Of a DNA stretch of 15,216 nucleotides, positions 1-7,767 are shown piece by piece (positions within the stretch are counted from its first letter, which is position 1; each line of letters begins with the position of its first letter). Below the pieces are notes generated by a model, which did not search any database, was not told the DNA's origin, and was given only the letters and a program-made list of their open reading frames with translations. The position numbers and the translations under genes are program-made. The stretch comes from an uncultured Campylobacter sp. (GTDB taxonomy: Bacteria; Campylobacterota; Campylobacteria; Campylobacterales; Campylobacteraceae): NCBI GenBank assembly GCA_937965895.1, contig CALCKS010000009.1, forward strand, positions 1 through 15,216. The letters run 5' to 3'.

Positions 1-231
1 TTTTTTGCGATCAAAGCCCAGACGCCCGGCTACCGCTCGCAAAATATCTACCTCATCGACCTGCGCAGCGGCCGCAAGCTCGGCTTCATACGCGTTTTAC
101 TCCGCTACGCCTACTTTTTGCTCGCAGGAGTTAGTATCGTCGGACTTTGCCTCTGTTTTTTCCGCAAGGACGCTCTAAATTTACACGATATACTCACGCA
201 CTCGGCCGCCGTTTGCAAAAAAGCCGAGTAA
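1..231 (+). CDS. RDD family membrane protein, C-terminal part (cut by window edge)
   Basis: Reading frame 1 is open from the first base to a TAA at 229-231 and gives 76 residues; the start lies outside the window. The visible part has the layout of the end of an RDD domain: a polar strand with a SGRKLGF segment (residues 23-29), then an arginine-rich entry into a membrane helix (about residues 35-54), then an LHDIL motif (61-65) that matches the conserved 'HD' near the end of RDD proteins. RDD proteins are small multi-helix inner-membrane proteins, mostly of unknown function; some are proposed to be transporters. The stop codon overlaps an AAATTT word. The family call rests on motif recognition in a partial protein. 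The next gene starts 226 bases downstream with its own ribosome-binding site. Confidence 0.7.
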   Translation, partial: FFAIKAQTPGYRSQNIYLIDLRSGRKLGFIRVLLRYAYFLLAGVSIVGLCLCFFRKDALNLHDILTHSAAVCKKAE

Positions 232-431
232 ATTTAACTCGCTCTTGGCAAATTTGAGCCCAAATTTGACGACAATTATTTCGGCACAACCCACCCTGCT
301 TCGCTAAAGCTCAAATTTGATCTAGCGTTTTTTCGGTGCGGGTTTTGCGGGCTAGATTCTCATCTCATCCCCGTGGCAAATTTAACCCGCTCCCCGCCTC
401 GTCAAATTTAAATCTTTAAACCAAATTTCGT

Positions 432-437
432 TACAAT
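432..437 (+). promoter_or_regulatory. Candidate -10 box for the VirD4-like ATPase gene
   Basis: TACAAT lies 20 bases before the ATG at 458, leaving a leader of about 14 bases that carries an AAGGAAA ribosome-binding site (448-454). No convincing -35 box is visible at the expected place, which is common for Campylobacter sigma-70 promoters. Based on pattern only. Confidence 0.35.
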
Positions 438-457
438 CGCCCCCGACAAGGAAAAAT

Positions 458-2002
458 ATGCAAAAAATAATGGGATTTACGAGAACGCGGGAGAACGCGG
501 AGAAAAAAGGCGCGCTGATACCTAGCGACTTCACGCACGCGGCCATCATCGGAGAAACGGGCAGCGGCAAGACGACAGCGATGATATATCCAAATTTGCT
601 TGACCGCATGCAAAAAGGCTACGCGGTGTTTGCCGTGGATTATAAAGGCGGCGAGAGCGCCAAGATCAAGGCTCTAGCGCGCAGAGCGGGCCGCCTAAAA
701 GACGTCGTGAGCGTAGGTGCGAGGCTGGATGCGCCGATAAATCTCATCGCCTCGATGAAGCCGCGAGATTTTAAAAACTGTGTGAAAAAGCCGATGGAAT
801 CAAGAGAGAAGTTTTGGGAGGAGTTTGGCTCGAGCATCGCGACCGAGTTTTTTAAGGTTTTAAAGGCGCTTAAAATTTTCGCTAAAAAAATCACGCCGCT
901 AAGCGACTGCTACACGGACGCCTTTTACGCCGACGTACGCACGCTGGTACGGGATTTTACCTTTGACGTCGCAACGATACTGCGCCTCTCGCAAGACCTG
1001 GAAAAGATGCTCGAGTTTAAAGACGCGCTTAGCCTCATCTGCGACAATCTCGACTCGTCGACGCTAAATTTTACCCGCGAGACGATAATGATAAACCGCG
1101 CATTTTTGGCCACCGCGGACGAGTTTTTGGACGCGACGAGCCGCTACAAGGACATCGGCGACGAGCGCACGAGAGATGATTTTCGCAACTACTCGATGAT
1201 GATGTCGCCGTTTCTGGGCCTCATGAACGACGACTCGCTAAACGGCGACGGCGAGGGCACTGCGGGCGACGCGAGTATCGCAGGACTGCTAAATAACGGC
1301 AAGATCGTGATATTTAACGCCGCTAGCTGCGACAAAAGTGCGCTGAGCTTCCTGTTAAACAGCTTCTTGCCCGAGCTTTTAAAGCGCGTAACGATGAAGC
1401 AAAAGACGCCTATTAGCCTATTTCTCGACGAGTCGGCGAAGCTGCTGAGCGAGAACACCGAGCTAAACGAAGAGATCCTGCGCGAGTGCGAGGTGGAGCT
1501 GGTGCTGGCGTTTCAAAACGAATTTTTACTCAAACGCGCGATCGGCGGCACGGCGTACGAGGCGCTGATGGGCAACCTCACCAACCGCTACTTCATGCGC
1601 AACAAGGACGTCGTGAGGCTGGGCGGCAGCGAGGTGGACTGCTCGACGCTGGAGAAATTCGAGTGCGTACTGGACGGCGACAAGATCGCGCTGGAGCCGA
1701 TTTTCATCGATGAGGCGGAGTGTCTGCAGGCGCAGCTGGAGTTTGAGCGCGAAAACCGCCTGCACGAGCGGCTGCTGGGCAAAATCTACGAAAACCGCGT
1801 GATAGAGTTTGACGAGGAGATCGTCGACGACGGCAAAATCTGGGTGCGCGACGTGGATACTGGCGAGCGTGAGTGCGTATTTTTTAGTGACGAGGTGCTA
1901 AATATCGGCCCGCAAGATATCTATAAACGCCCGCCAAATACCAGCGGCTACAACATCTCGCTAGAAGACGGCGCGGACGATGCACAGATAAGCTTTAGGT
2001 AA
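458..2002 (+). CDS. Solitary P-loop ATPase of the VirD4/TraG/HerA superfamily
   Basis: This 514-residue protein has a Walker A motif GETGSGKTT at residues 32-40, directly followed by a TraG/VirD4-like 'YPNLL' segment. A Walker B motif ends in DES (D324, E325), and a strand ending in AFQNE (351-355) resembles the glutamine sensor of coupling proteins. The large helical region between Walker A and B (about 100-280) fits the all-alpha insert of this family. Coupling proteins pump DNA or protein into type IV secretion channels, usually from an N-terminal membrane anchor. Here only about 30 residues precede Walker A and no membrane helix is seen, so it is probably soluble. No relaxase, VirB gene or toxin lies near it, and codon use matches the GC-rich neighbours. 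The start is supported by AAGGAAA upstream. The ATPase fold is clear; the biological role is unknown. Confidence 0.75.
   Translation: MQKIMGFTRTRENAEKKGALIPSDFTHAAIIGETGSGKTTAMIYPNLLDRMQKGYAVFAVDYKGGESAKIKALARRAGRLKDVVSVGARLDAPINLIASMKPRDFKNCVKKPMESREKFWEEFGSSIATEFFKVLKALKIFAKKITPLSDCYTDAFYADVRTLVRDFTFDVATILRLSQDLEKMLEFKDALSLICDNLDSSTLNFTRETIMINRAFLATADEFLDATSRYKDIGDERTRDDFRNYSMMMSPFLGLMNDDSLNGDGEGTAGDASIAGLLNNGKIVIFNAASCDKSALSFLLNSFLPELLKRVTMKQKTPISLFLDESAKLLSENTELNEEILRECEVELVLAFQNEFLLKRAIGGTAYEALMGNLTNRYFMRNKDVVRLGGSEVDCSTLEKFECVLDGDKIALEPIFIDEAECLQAQLEFERENRLHERLLGKIYENRVIEFDEEIVDDGKIWVRDVDTGERECVFFSDEVLNIGPQDIYKRPPNTSGYNISLEDGADDAQISFR
481..500 (+). repeat. Perfect 10-base tandem repeat inside the ATPase gene
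   Basis: GAGAACGCGG occurs twice back to back (481-490 and 491-500), within codons 8-15 of the VirD4-like ATPase. The unit is not a multiple of three, so loss or gain of one copy would shift the frame before the Walker A motif. Confidence 0.9.
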
Positions 2003-2171
2003 ATTTGACGGCGGCTAAGCGGGAATGCGGGTCAAATTTGACCGTAAATTTAGGTCAAATTTGAAGGTCGGCGTAAGTTTTGAGTGGCAGCGTAACTTGA
2101 AGATTTTAACCGCTCACCGTTTGCATAAAACTGGGCCGGATAAATTTAAAATTTGGCTTTAGGCAGAGGAT

Positions 2172-2645
2172 ATGAACGAAAATCCAGGCAAAGAAAATAA
2201 AGAGCCGGAGCTACTTTACAGACTGGACAGGCGAAATCCGCTCATGGTGCTAATCGACTTTATCAAGTATGGTTTTTTCCTGCTCGTGCCCGCCTTGCCT
2301 ACCGCGATATATTATAGAGGCTGGATGCAGGCGCTGGGCATCCTAGGTTCTTTATTTTTAGGCAGGCTTTTGTACAAGCTTATATTTTTTAACTACATTG
2401 AAATTTACAGAGACAGGATCGTCATAAACAGATATATTTTCGGAGATACGGTTATAAAAAGCGAGGATTTGGCGCATTGTCGTGATTATTCCATGTTTCC
2501 GTTTTTTCCGGCACAAGTATGGATAGCAAAAAAGAGAAAATATTTTTTATATAGAGTTTATGCGGTGGAAAGCTTAACATTTGATCAAGCCGACGAGCTA
2601 AGAAGTCAAATAGCTCGTATAATGCCGCGGGATGCAATCGATTAA
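2172..2645 (+). CDS. Small membrane protein of unknown function, two helices plus a soluble C-terminal domain
   Basis: This 157-residue protein is not recognised at family level. The first 20 residues are charged. Two hydrophobic segments follow (about residues 24-48 and 52-74), forming a helical hairpin. The remaining 80 residues are mixed strand and helix with a basic patch KKRKY (120-124). A short membrane hairpin followed by a strand-rich domain of this size is reminiscent of bacterial PH-like membrane proteins, but no diagnostic motif confirms it. An AGAGGA sequence sits just before the ATG, closer than usual. It follows the ATPase gene by 169 bases, a gap full of AAATTT words, so it probably has its own promoter. 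It converges on the gene at 2833-3441. It is somewhat richer in AT than the ATPase gene. Confidence 0.65.
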   Translation: MNENPGKENKEPELLYRLDRRNPLMVLIDFIKYGFFLLVPALPTAIYYRGWMQALGILGSLFLGRLLYKLIFFNYIEIYRDRIVINRYIFGDTVIKSEDLAHCRDYSMFPFFPAQVWIAKKRKYFLYRVYAVESLTFDQADELRSQIARIMPRDAID

Positions 2646-2813
2646 TAGCAATCAGTATAAACAGTCAAATTTACCGCCGTTATCCGTATCCAAATTTAAC
2701 GAGCGAGCCAGACAAAACCCGCTCATCGGCAGTCAAATTTAACAAAACCGCCCGCAAATTTATCTCTCCTCGCTTCGGGTCAAATTTAGCCGCCAAACTC
2801 AAATTTAAAGCAT

Positions 2814-2832
2814 AAATCTAAAATTTAGATTT
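2814..2832. terminator. Weak AT-only inverted repeat between convergent genes
   Basis: AAATCTA (2814-2820) pairs with TAGATTT (2826-2832) across a five-base loop, and a run of T follows on the plus strand. It ends at the stop codon of the minus-strand gene. The stem has only one G-C pair, so this is a weak terminator candidate for the plus-strand gene ending at 2645. Confidence 0.3.
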
Positions 2833-3441
2833 TTATCTACGTTTTATATTTTTGCCGTCTTTGTTTACGCACATAAATTCCACGGTAGCCCCGCCGCCAT
2901 AAATCAAAGCTACGCCGTCTGAATGAAATCTATCCTCGCAGCCCGCCTCTTTGTCGCCTCGCAGTATCTCGTCCGAAGCTTCGTCAAAAATCTCGTAATA
3001 AGCACCCCCAAAGCCCTCGCTGCGATAATAAATCGTCGTCTTGCGCTCGCCTCCAAACGCCTCATTGCCCCAGATTCTTACGCCTATGACGTTTGCGCTT
3101 TTTAGTTTGGCTTTTAGTTCGCCGAAGGTCTGCTCATCCCAGCCCAGTATCCGCAGTGGTTCCTGTACGCTCGTTCGCTCATCTGCGCGGATAAAACTCA
3201 CGATTTGGTTTTTATCGGCACTCACGGCGCTAAACGTCTCAACCCGGGCTCCGTCCAAGCGCAGGTCAAACCAAACTCCGCGAGGCCTAATCTCGCGCGC
3301 AAAATCGCGCAATGCTAAAATCTCGATACGATTTTTTTCGTAGTTTCGCGCCAGCTCCCGTCCATCGTATAAATTTAAGTAGACGGCCGTCGCCGCGATT
3401 AGAAAAATAATAATAAAAGACGCTTTGTGGCTTATACTCAT
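2833..3441 (-). CDS. Membrane-anchored protein of unknown function
   Basis: This protein has 202 residues from the chosen start. The longest open frame begins four codons earlier, at a TTG (3453). The ATG at 3441 is preferred because GAGGA (3445-3449 on the minus strand) lies just upstream of it. A short polar N-terminus is followed by a single hydrophobic helix (about residues 6-22, KASFIIIFLIAATAVYL), which looks like an uncleaved signal anchor. The rest is hydrophilic, alternating strands and helices, with two cysteines in the last third, and would lie in the periplasm. No family is recognised. It lies 57 bases downstream of thiD on the same strand, but a possible promoter sits in that gap, so it need not share the thiD transcript. 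Composition is like the host. Confidence 0.65.
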   Translation of the reverse strand: MSISHKASFIIIFLIAATAVYLNLYDGRELARNYEKNRIEILALRDFAREIRPRGVWFDLRLDGARVETFSAVSADKNQIVSFIRADERTSVQEPLRILGWDEQTFGELKAKLKSANVIGVRIWGNEAFGGERKTTIYYRSEGFGGAYYEIFDEASDEILRGDKEAGCEDRFHSDGVALIYGGGATVEFMCVNKDGKNIKRR

Positions 3442-3458
3442 AAATCCTCGCAAATTCT

Positions 3459-3487
3459 TTTATTCTTAGTCTAATTTACGGCGTCAA
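3459..3487 (-). promoter_or_regulatory. Candidate sigma-70 promoter for the membrane-anchored unknown
   Basis: On the minus strand TTGACG (3487-3482) is followed after 17 bases by AATAAA (3464-3459), upstream of the ATG at 3441. The -35 is good and the -10 is weak. If real, it separates this gene from thiD transcription. Confidence 0.35.
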
Positions 3488-3498
3488 GCAAGCTAAAT

Positions 3499-4236
3499 TT
3501 AAAATTTAACCCCGTGATTTAGCAGTTTTCTTACGCCTAGATTGGTATCGATGCCGGTGATTATGGCGTTGTAGATGTATTCTTTACCTTGCTGGATGGC
3601 GCTTTCTAGGCTCTCGCCGCGAGCGAGCAGGCAGGCTAGCGAGCTAGAAAACGTGCAGCCTGCGCCGATGATAACCAGCGGGTCGGCTAACGGCATCTCA
3701 AAGTTTTGCACGCTACCGTCTTTACGGTAGAGCGTGTCGATGCTCTTGCCCGCGACGATGTGTTTTTTCACGATCACGTCGCACGGCAAATTCGTAAAAT
3801 CATCTCCGAAAAGCACGTCCGCTTCGTGCAGGTTCGGCGTCGCGACGGCGGCAAATTTCATCAGCTCTTTTAGTCGCTCGATGGCGCTATCTTTGATCAG
3901 TTTGTGCCCCATTTTCGAGACGCAGACGGGATCTAGCACCACGGGAGCGGAGTTTTTTTCTAAAAAGCTCTGCACGACGTCCATGATGGGCTCATTAAAT
4001 AGCATACCGATTTTGACGGCATCGAAGCTAAACTCGGCCGCGAGCATCTCAAGCTGATCGGCGATAAAGGACGGATCTAGCGAAACGATATTTTTGATCT
4101 TGTCCGTATTTTCGGCAGTTAGCGCCGTGACCGCGGTCGCGCTATAACAGCCAAAGTGCGCGCACGCCTTGATGTCGGCTTGCAGCCCCGCGCCGCCGTT
4201 GCTGCACGAGCCTGCGATGATGAGGATTTTTTTCAT
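3499..4236 (-). CDS. thiD: Hydroxymethylpyrimidine/phosphomethylpyrimidine kinase ThiD (divergent)
   Basis: ThiD phosphorylates HMP and HMP-phosphate to HMP-diphosphate, the pyrimidine half of thiamine, in the cytoplasm. The 245-residue length fits this ribokinase-fold family. Landmarks are AGSCSNGGAGLQADIKA near the N-terminus (8-24), KIGML (75-79), LDPVCVSKMG (101-110) and the anion-hole motif GAGCTFSSS (191-199) with the catalytic cysteine C194. Several positions are atypical from family knowledge: the usual GSDSSGGAG reads GSCSNGGAG, the usual AQNT reads AENT (41-44), the usual GTGCT reads GAGCT, and the His-Thr-His lead-in is missing. A diverged ThiD is the best call; a ThiD-like kinase with another substrate is possible. 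An AAAAGG ribosome-binding site lies in the 16-base gap after the phosphorothioation operon, with no terminator visible, so read-through from that operon is likely. Confidence 0.85.
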   Translation of the reverse strand: MKKILIIAGSCSNGGAGLQADIKACAHFGCYSATAVTALTAENTDKIKNIVSLDPSFIADQLEMLAAEFSFDAVKIGMLFNEPIMDVVQSFLEKNSAPVVLDPVCVSKMGHKLIKDSAIERLKELMKFAAVATPNLHEADVLFGDDFTNLPCDVIVKKHIVAGKSIDTLYRKDGSVQNFEMPLADPLVIIGAGCTFSSSLACLLARGESLESAIQQGKEYIYNAIITGIDTNLGVRKLLNHGVKF

Positions 4237-4252
4237 TTTTTGCCTTTTATTT

Positions 4253-5758
4253 TTAAATTTTTAAAATTTGTTTTATGTCTTCGGGATTTAAGAGCGGCGA
4301 GAAAATATGCATTATTTCACCATTAATTTTTACCAACATATCGCCTGAGCCAAGTAACTTTTCAGCACCGCTTTGGTCGATTACTATTTGAGAAGCTTTT
4401 GAATTTTGAACTTTTAAGGCTATTCTCATATCAAAATTTGCCCTAAGTGCTTGTTTTAAAATTTCTGCATTCGGAGTTTGCGTGGCAATTATTAAATGTA
4501 TCCCGGCGGCACGAGCTTTTTGCGCTAATGCAACAATACCATCTTGAAGTGTTTTTATCTGCCCGAAAGCATCCGCTACCTCATCCATCACGACAACAAT
4601 ATTATCAAGCGGCTTTTCTAATTCGCTATTTTTGTTAACTCCGTTTTCAGCCAAAATCACATATCTATTATTCATTTCTTCTACGACTGTATCTATAGAG
4701 TTTTGTACTTGAACTATATCTTTTACGACACTTTTACCAACCAGTTCGCTTAAATTTTCCACCCCATCATACACTCCAAATTCTGCACCGTTTTTAGGAT
4801 CTATCAAAACAAATTTTACATTTTTATTTAAAAGCGCCAATGAAGTTATGAGTGTATGCAAAAGGACAGACTTTCCGCTCCCGCTTGTGCCAGCAACCAG
4901 CAGATGTTGTTCTAGATCAAAAAAGAATGGCTGATTTTTAATATCTCGCCCACAATACAACGCCAATTTATGTTTTGCGCTATAGCTATTTATATCAACC
5001 ACAAACTCATCTAAGCCGAATTTTTTCCATAACTCTTTTGGCTTTGGAAAATATAAATTAAGACTCATCGGTTCACCCGCATATTCAGTGAAAGCATCGG
5101 AATAGAGGCCAAATTTTACCTTATATTCATCCGCTTCCTTTTTTAAACGTTCATAGCTTTTCATATCTTCAAAATGTATTTTGAATACATCATGGCGCAA
5201 TGCATCGTCATAAGATACAATTTTTCCTTTAAAATTTTCAGATTTTAAGTACTCCTCAAAATTGTTGCTATCTATCTGAGTGCCGGTAATTTCATTGCTA
5301 GATATGGCCTGAGTGTTTTGTTCTTTAAATTCGTCCAACAAAAACTGATAAAAATCGTCTTTGCTCTTATAAAGATTATAAATTTCTAAAAGACCGCGAT
5401 GAATATATTTGCTAATTGCACCAGTAAAAATAGAGTCGTCACTAAAGTCCAAATTTTCATCACGATGACGCAAACTTAAGGTGGCACGCAATAGGTCTGT
5501 GTAATTTTTACTATTTCCTTTACCATCCCCTGTGACCTGAGCCATATTGTATTCACCTTCATTTTTCCCGACACCGTCATACGGAATTAGATTTGAATAA
5601 CATTCATGATCTAGACTACGATATTCTAATTTAAAGCACTTATTTAAAGCTAGGCGCAATATAAAATATTTTGGTAAATTAGCTATGCAAAGCGAATTAT
5701 TAATTATGGAATTAATAAAATTTTCTTCACCAGTCTTGGTATAAATTTTCCCCAACAT
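4253..5758 (-). CDS. dndE: DndE fused to an FtsK/HerA-type DNA translocase (DNA phosphorothioation)
   Basis: This 501-residue protein has two parts. Residues about 8-130 resemble DndE, the small DNA-binding subunit of phosphorothioation: a helix with LPKYFILRLALNKCF (28-42), then a segment ending in NYTDLL (85-90), then SKYIHRGLLEIY (116-127), which matches the LHRGI ending of stand-alone DndE. After a linker, residues about 230-501 form an FtsK/SpoIIIE-like motor with Walker A GTSGSGKS (290-297), Walker B ending in D392-E393, the LIIATQTP sensor strand (422-429), and the FtsK-like tail GAEKLLGSGDML (464-475). Stand-alone DndE is about 110 residues, so this is a fusion. A DndE-helicase fusion called DndEi has been reported from Riemerella anatipestifer (recalled, not checked). 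An AGGAG ribosome-binding site overlaps the stop codon of dndD, 8 bases upstream, implying coupling. Confidence 0.85.
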   Translation of the reverse strand: MLGKIYTKTGEENFINSIINNSLCIANLPKYFILRLALNKCFKLEYRSLDHECYSNLIPYDGVGKNEGEYNMAQVTGDGKGNSKNYTDLLRATLSLRHRDENLDFSDDSIFTGAISKYIHRGLLEIYNLYKSKDDFYQFLLDEFKEQNTQAISSNEITGTQIDSNNFEEYLKSENFKGKIVSYDDALRHDVFKIHFEDMKSYERLKKEADEYKVKFGLYSDAFTEYAGEPMSLNLYFPKPKELWKKFGLDEFVVDINSYSAKHKLALYCGRDIKNQPFFFDLEQHLLVAGTSGSGKSVLLHTLITSLALLNKNVKFVLIDPKNGAEFGVYDGVENLSELVGKSVVKDIVQVQNSIDTVVEEMNNRYVILAENGVNKNSELEKPLDNIVVVMDEVADAFGQIKTLQDGIVALAQKARAAGIHLIIATQTPNAEILKQALRANFDMRIALKVQNSKASQIVIDQSGAEKLLGSGDMLVKINGEIMHIFSPLLNPEDIKQILKI

Positions 5759-5766
5759 GTATTCTC

Positions 5767-7767
5767 CTATTTTATTTTTCTTATACTTGCGTGATCACGT
5801 CCAAAATCAACATCACCGTTATTTATTTGATAAATTCCAGCTATTTTGTGCTCAGCTATGTTTATTTCATTGCTGGTAAATTCAGTATCAGTAGGCAGTG
5901 CTATTACCTGATTTGAAGCATCAAAGTAGTAATTTTCTATAATATTTTTACGATTTCTGGCATCCATTCTAGCCAAAGGGGTGTCTATAATGAGCGGTAG
6001 GATACGACCACTAAGCTTTGAAAGCGCCCAAAAGATACTAATAGCAGCAATTTGCTTTTGTCCTGCGCTTTGACTTCTTACGGCAATGGATTCACCACTT
6101 ACACCTATAAGCCTGACTGCAAAATTTTCTATTTCTACCCCAAAAACATTATCATCTGGTAATAAACGTTTATAATTATTTAAGATTTCATCTTTAAGTC
6201 TTACCGTGGTTCGTTCTATACGGCCATTTTTGTATGCTATAATGGCTCGCTTAAGCTCCTTTAATATATCCATTTCACTTTTTATACGCTCATCTCGCCC
6301 TACTCGGTCTTTTAAATTTCTAATTTCATTCTCTATATCAGCTATTGATTTTTCGTCATTGGAAACTTTTATGTTATTTTGTTTTAATTTTTCATCTAAC
6401 ATTGCTTTTTCGGCTTTAAGTACATTTATAGAATCATCCAAAACTCTGATCTCATTTACAATATTGGTACTATTAGCTATTTCATCTTGTCTTCTATTTA
6501 TTTCTGCTATGGTTTGTTTCAAATTTTTAACATCTTTTATATGACCGTAAAGTCTTACTGTATTTTCTTTAGCACCCTCGTAAACAGCCCCAAGCAGCGC
6601 CTTATTAATACCCTTAAAATCGTTGTCTGCATTGTTTATAAATTCCTTAAAAGCATCACGAAGAGCGTTATTGATATCATAGTTGTCGCCATCGAATCTA
6701 ATTTTACTGCATAAATATTCTGCACTAAATTTTGCCAGCTTCTCTAATTCTTTTTCATCCAGAGTAGAAGTGTTTACGCTTTTTTCGATTTTGTACAAAA
6801 CTTCGTCAAAAAGATTATCAAGTCCAGCAAATAAAATCTCGCCAGCGAACTCTTTTATCCCTTCTTGTGCATTTTGTAAATTCTGTAAAGCCGTACTTTT
6901 GTTTTGTTGTAAATTTTTGGCCTCCAAAGAGCTGCTCACCATTTTATTTAAACGCTCTCTTTCCTTTGCATCCAACTCATCTTTTATTTCACACAGATCT
7001 TTCTCATAACTTTTTATAATATTTTGGGTATTTTCGAGAGACTGAGCATAATATTTCTGATCAGCAATGAGTTTTACCAATTTAGCTTTATTTTCATTCG
7101 CAATTGAGCTTTGCTGTATAAGATCACGCTCTACATTTCTAGCTTGCCCTACCAATTTATCCAGTATGGATATATTTAGTATATTTTGAATTTTTTCACC
7201 AAGTTCACTACTTATATCATCGGCCATTGCTTCTATTTCTTCACCGTCAAAGATAAAAAATTGCAAGAATTTGAGTGGTAATATTTGCTCCATTCTTTCA
7301 ACAGCTTCATTATCAAAAAAGATTTCACCTTCATTTGAAAAGCTTAATTTTTCTTCCAGCTCTGGATATATGTGCCATTCGCGTCTTATAATAATTTCTT
7401 TACCATTATTGTCGAGAGTTAGTTCTATATAAAAAGTATTTTCTTGTTTTGAAATAGCTTTTTTATTAAAAACACCTTGCCATGCCCTATCCACATTTGT
7501 TGTTCCGCGCAAAAGTATTTTTGGCGTAAAAGCTCCTCTAGCTTTAGGAACAAAAGCAGAAATAATATCAGGCACATTTCCATCTTGCGCCAAAAGTCCA
7601 CTCCCCGCAAAAGCTAGTTTTATACTACGAATAAAACTAGTCTTGCCAAAGCCATTTTGACCATAAATTAGATAAATATTTTTATTGTCTTGCCTATCAA
7701 ATTCTATACTCTGTTGTCCATAGTATGCAAATAAATTACAGATAGTAATTTTCTTATAAAATACCAT
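5767..7767 (-). CDS. dndD: DndD, SMC/Rad50-like ATPase of the DNA phosphorothioation complex
   Basis: This 666-residue protein is close to usual DndD length. The N-terminal half-ATPase has Walker A GQNGFGKTS (36-44), followed by a segment FFIFDGEEIEAMA (170-182) that is characteristic of DndD. Residues about 200-530 are charged and largely helical, giving the coiled-coil arms. The C-terminal half-ATPase carries the ABC signature SQSAGQKQ (565-572) and a Walker B strand running into DTPLARMD (595-602). No CxxC zinc hook is seen between the arms; only one cysteine lies there. DndD is thought to use ATP hydrolysis to open or nick DNA for sulfur insertion. Its ATG lies inside the end of dndC (14-base overlap), behind a strong GGGGGA ribosome-binding site. 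The gene is strongly AT-rich; one 60-base stretch, 6361-6420, has 15 G or C. Confidence 0.92.
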   Translation of the reverse strand: MVFYKKITICNLFAYYGQQSIEFDRQDNKNIYLIYGQNGFGKTSFIRSIKLAFAGSGLLAQDGNVPDIISAFVPKARGAFTPKILLRGTTNVDRAWQGVFNKKAISKQENTFYIELTLDNNGKEIIIRREWHIYPELEEKLSFSNEGEIFFDNEAVERMEQILPLKFLQFFIFDGEEIEAMADDISSELGEKIQNILNISILDKLVGQARNVERDLIQQSSIANENKAKLVKLIADQKYYAQSLENTQNIIKSYEKDLCEIKDELDAKERERLNKMVSSSLEAKNLQQNKSTALQNLQNAQEGIKEFAGEILFAGLDNLFDEVLYKIEKSVNTSTLDEKELEKLAKFSAEYLCSKIRFDGDNYDINNALRDAFKEFINNADNDFKGINKALLGAVYEGAKENTVRLYGHIKDVKNLKQTIAEINRRQDEIANSTNIVNEIRVLDDSINVLKAEKAMLDEKLKQNNIKVSNDEKSIADIENEIRNLKDRVGRDERIKSEMDILKELKRAIIAYKNGRIERTTVRLKDEILNNYKRLLPDDNVFGVEIENFAVRLIGVSGESIAVRSQSAGQKQIAAISIFWALSKLSGRILPLIIDTPLARMDARNRKNIIENYYFDASNQVIALPTDTEFTSNEINIAEHKIAGIYQINNGDVDFGRDHASIRKIK

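Noticed and set aside
1486..1713. Arginine-rich open frame inside the VirD4-like ATPase gene
   Set aside because: Composition is that of an out-of-frame GC-rich gene, and it overlaps the ATPase core fully.
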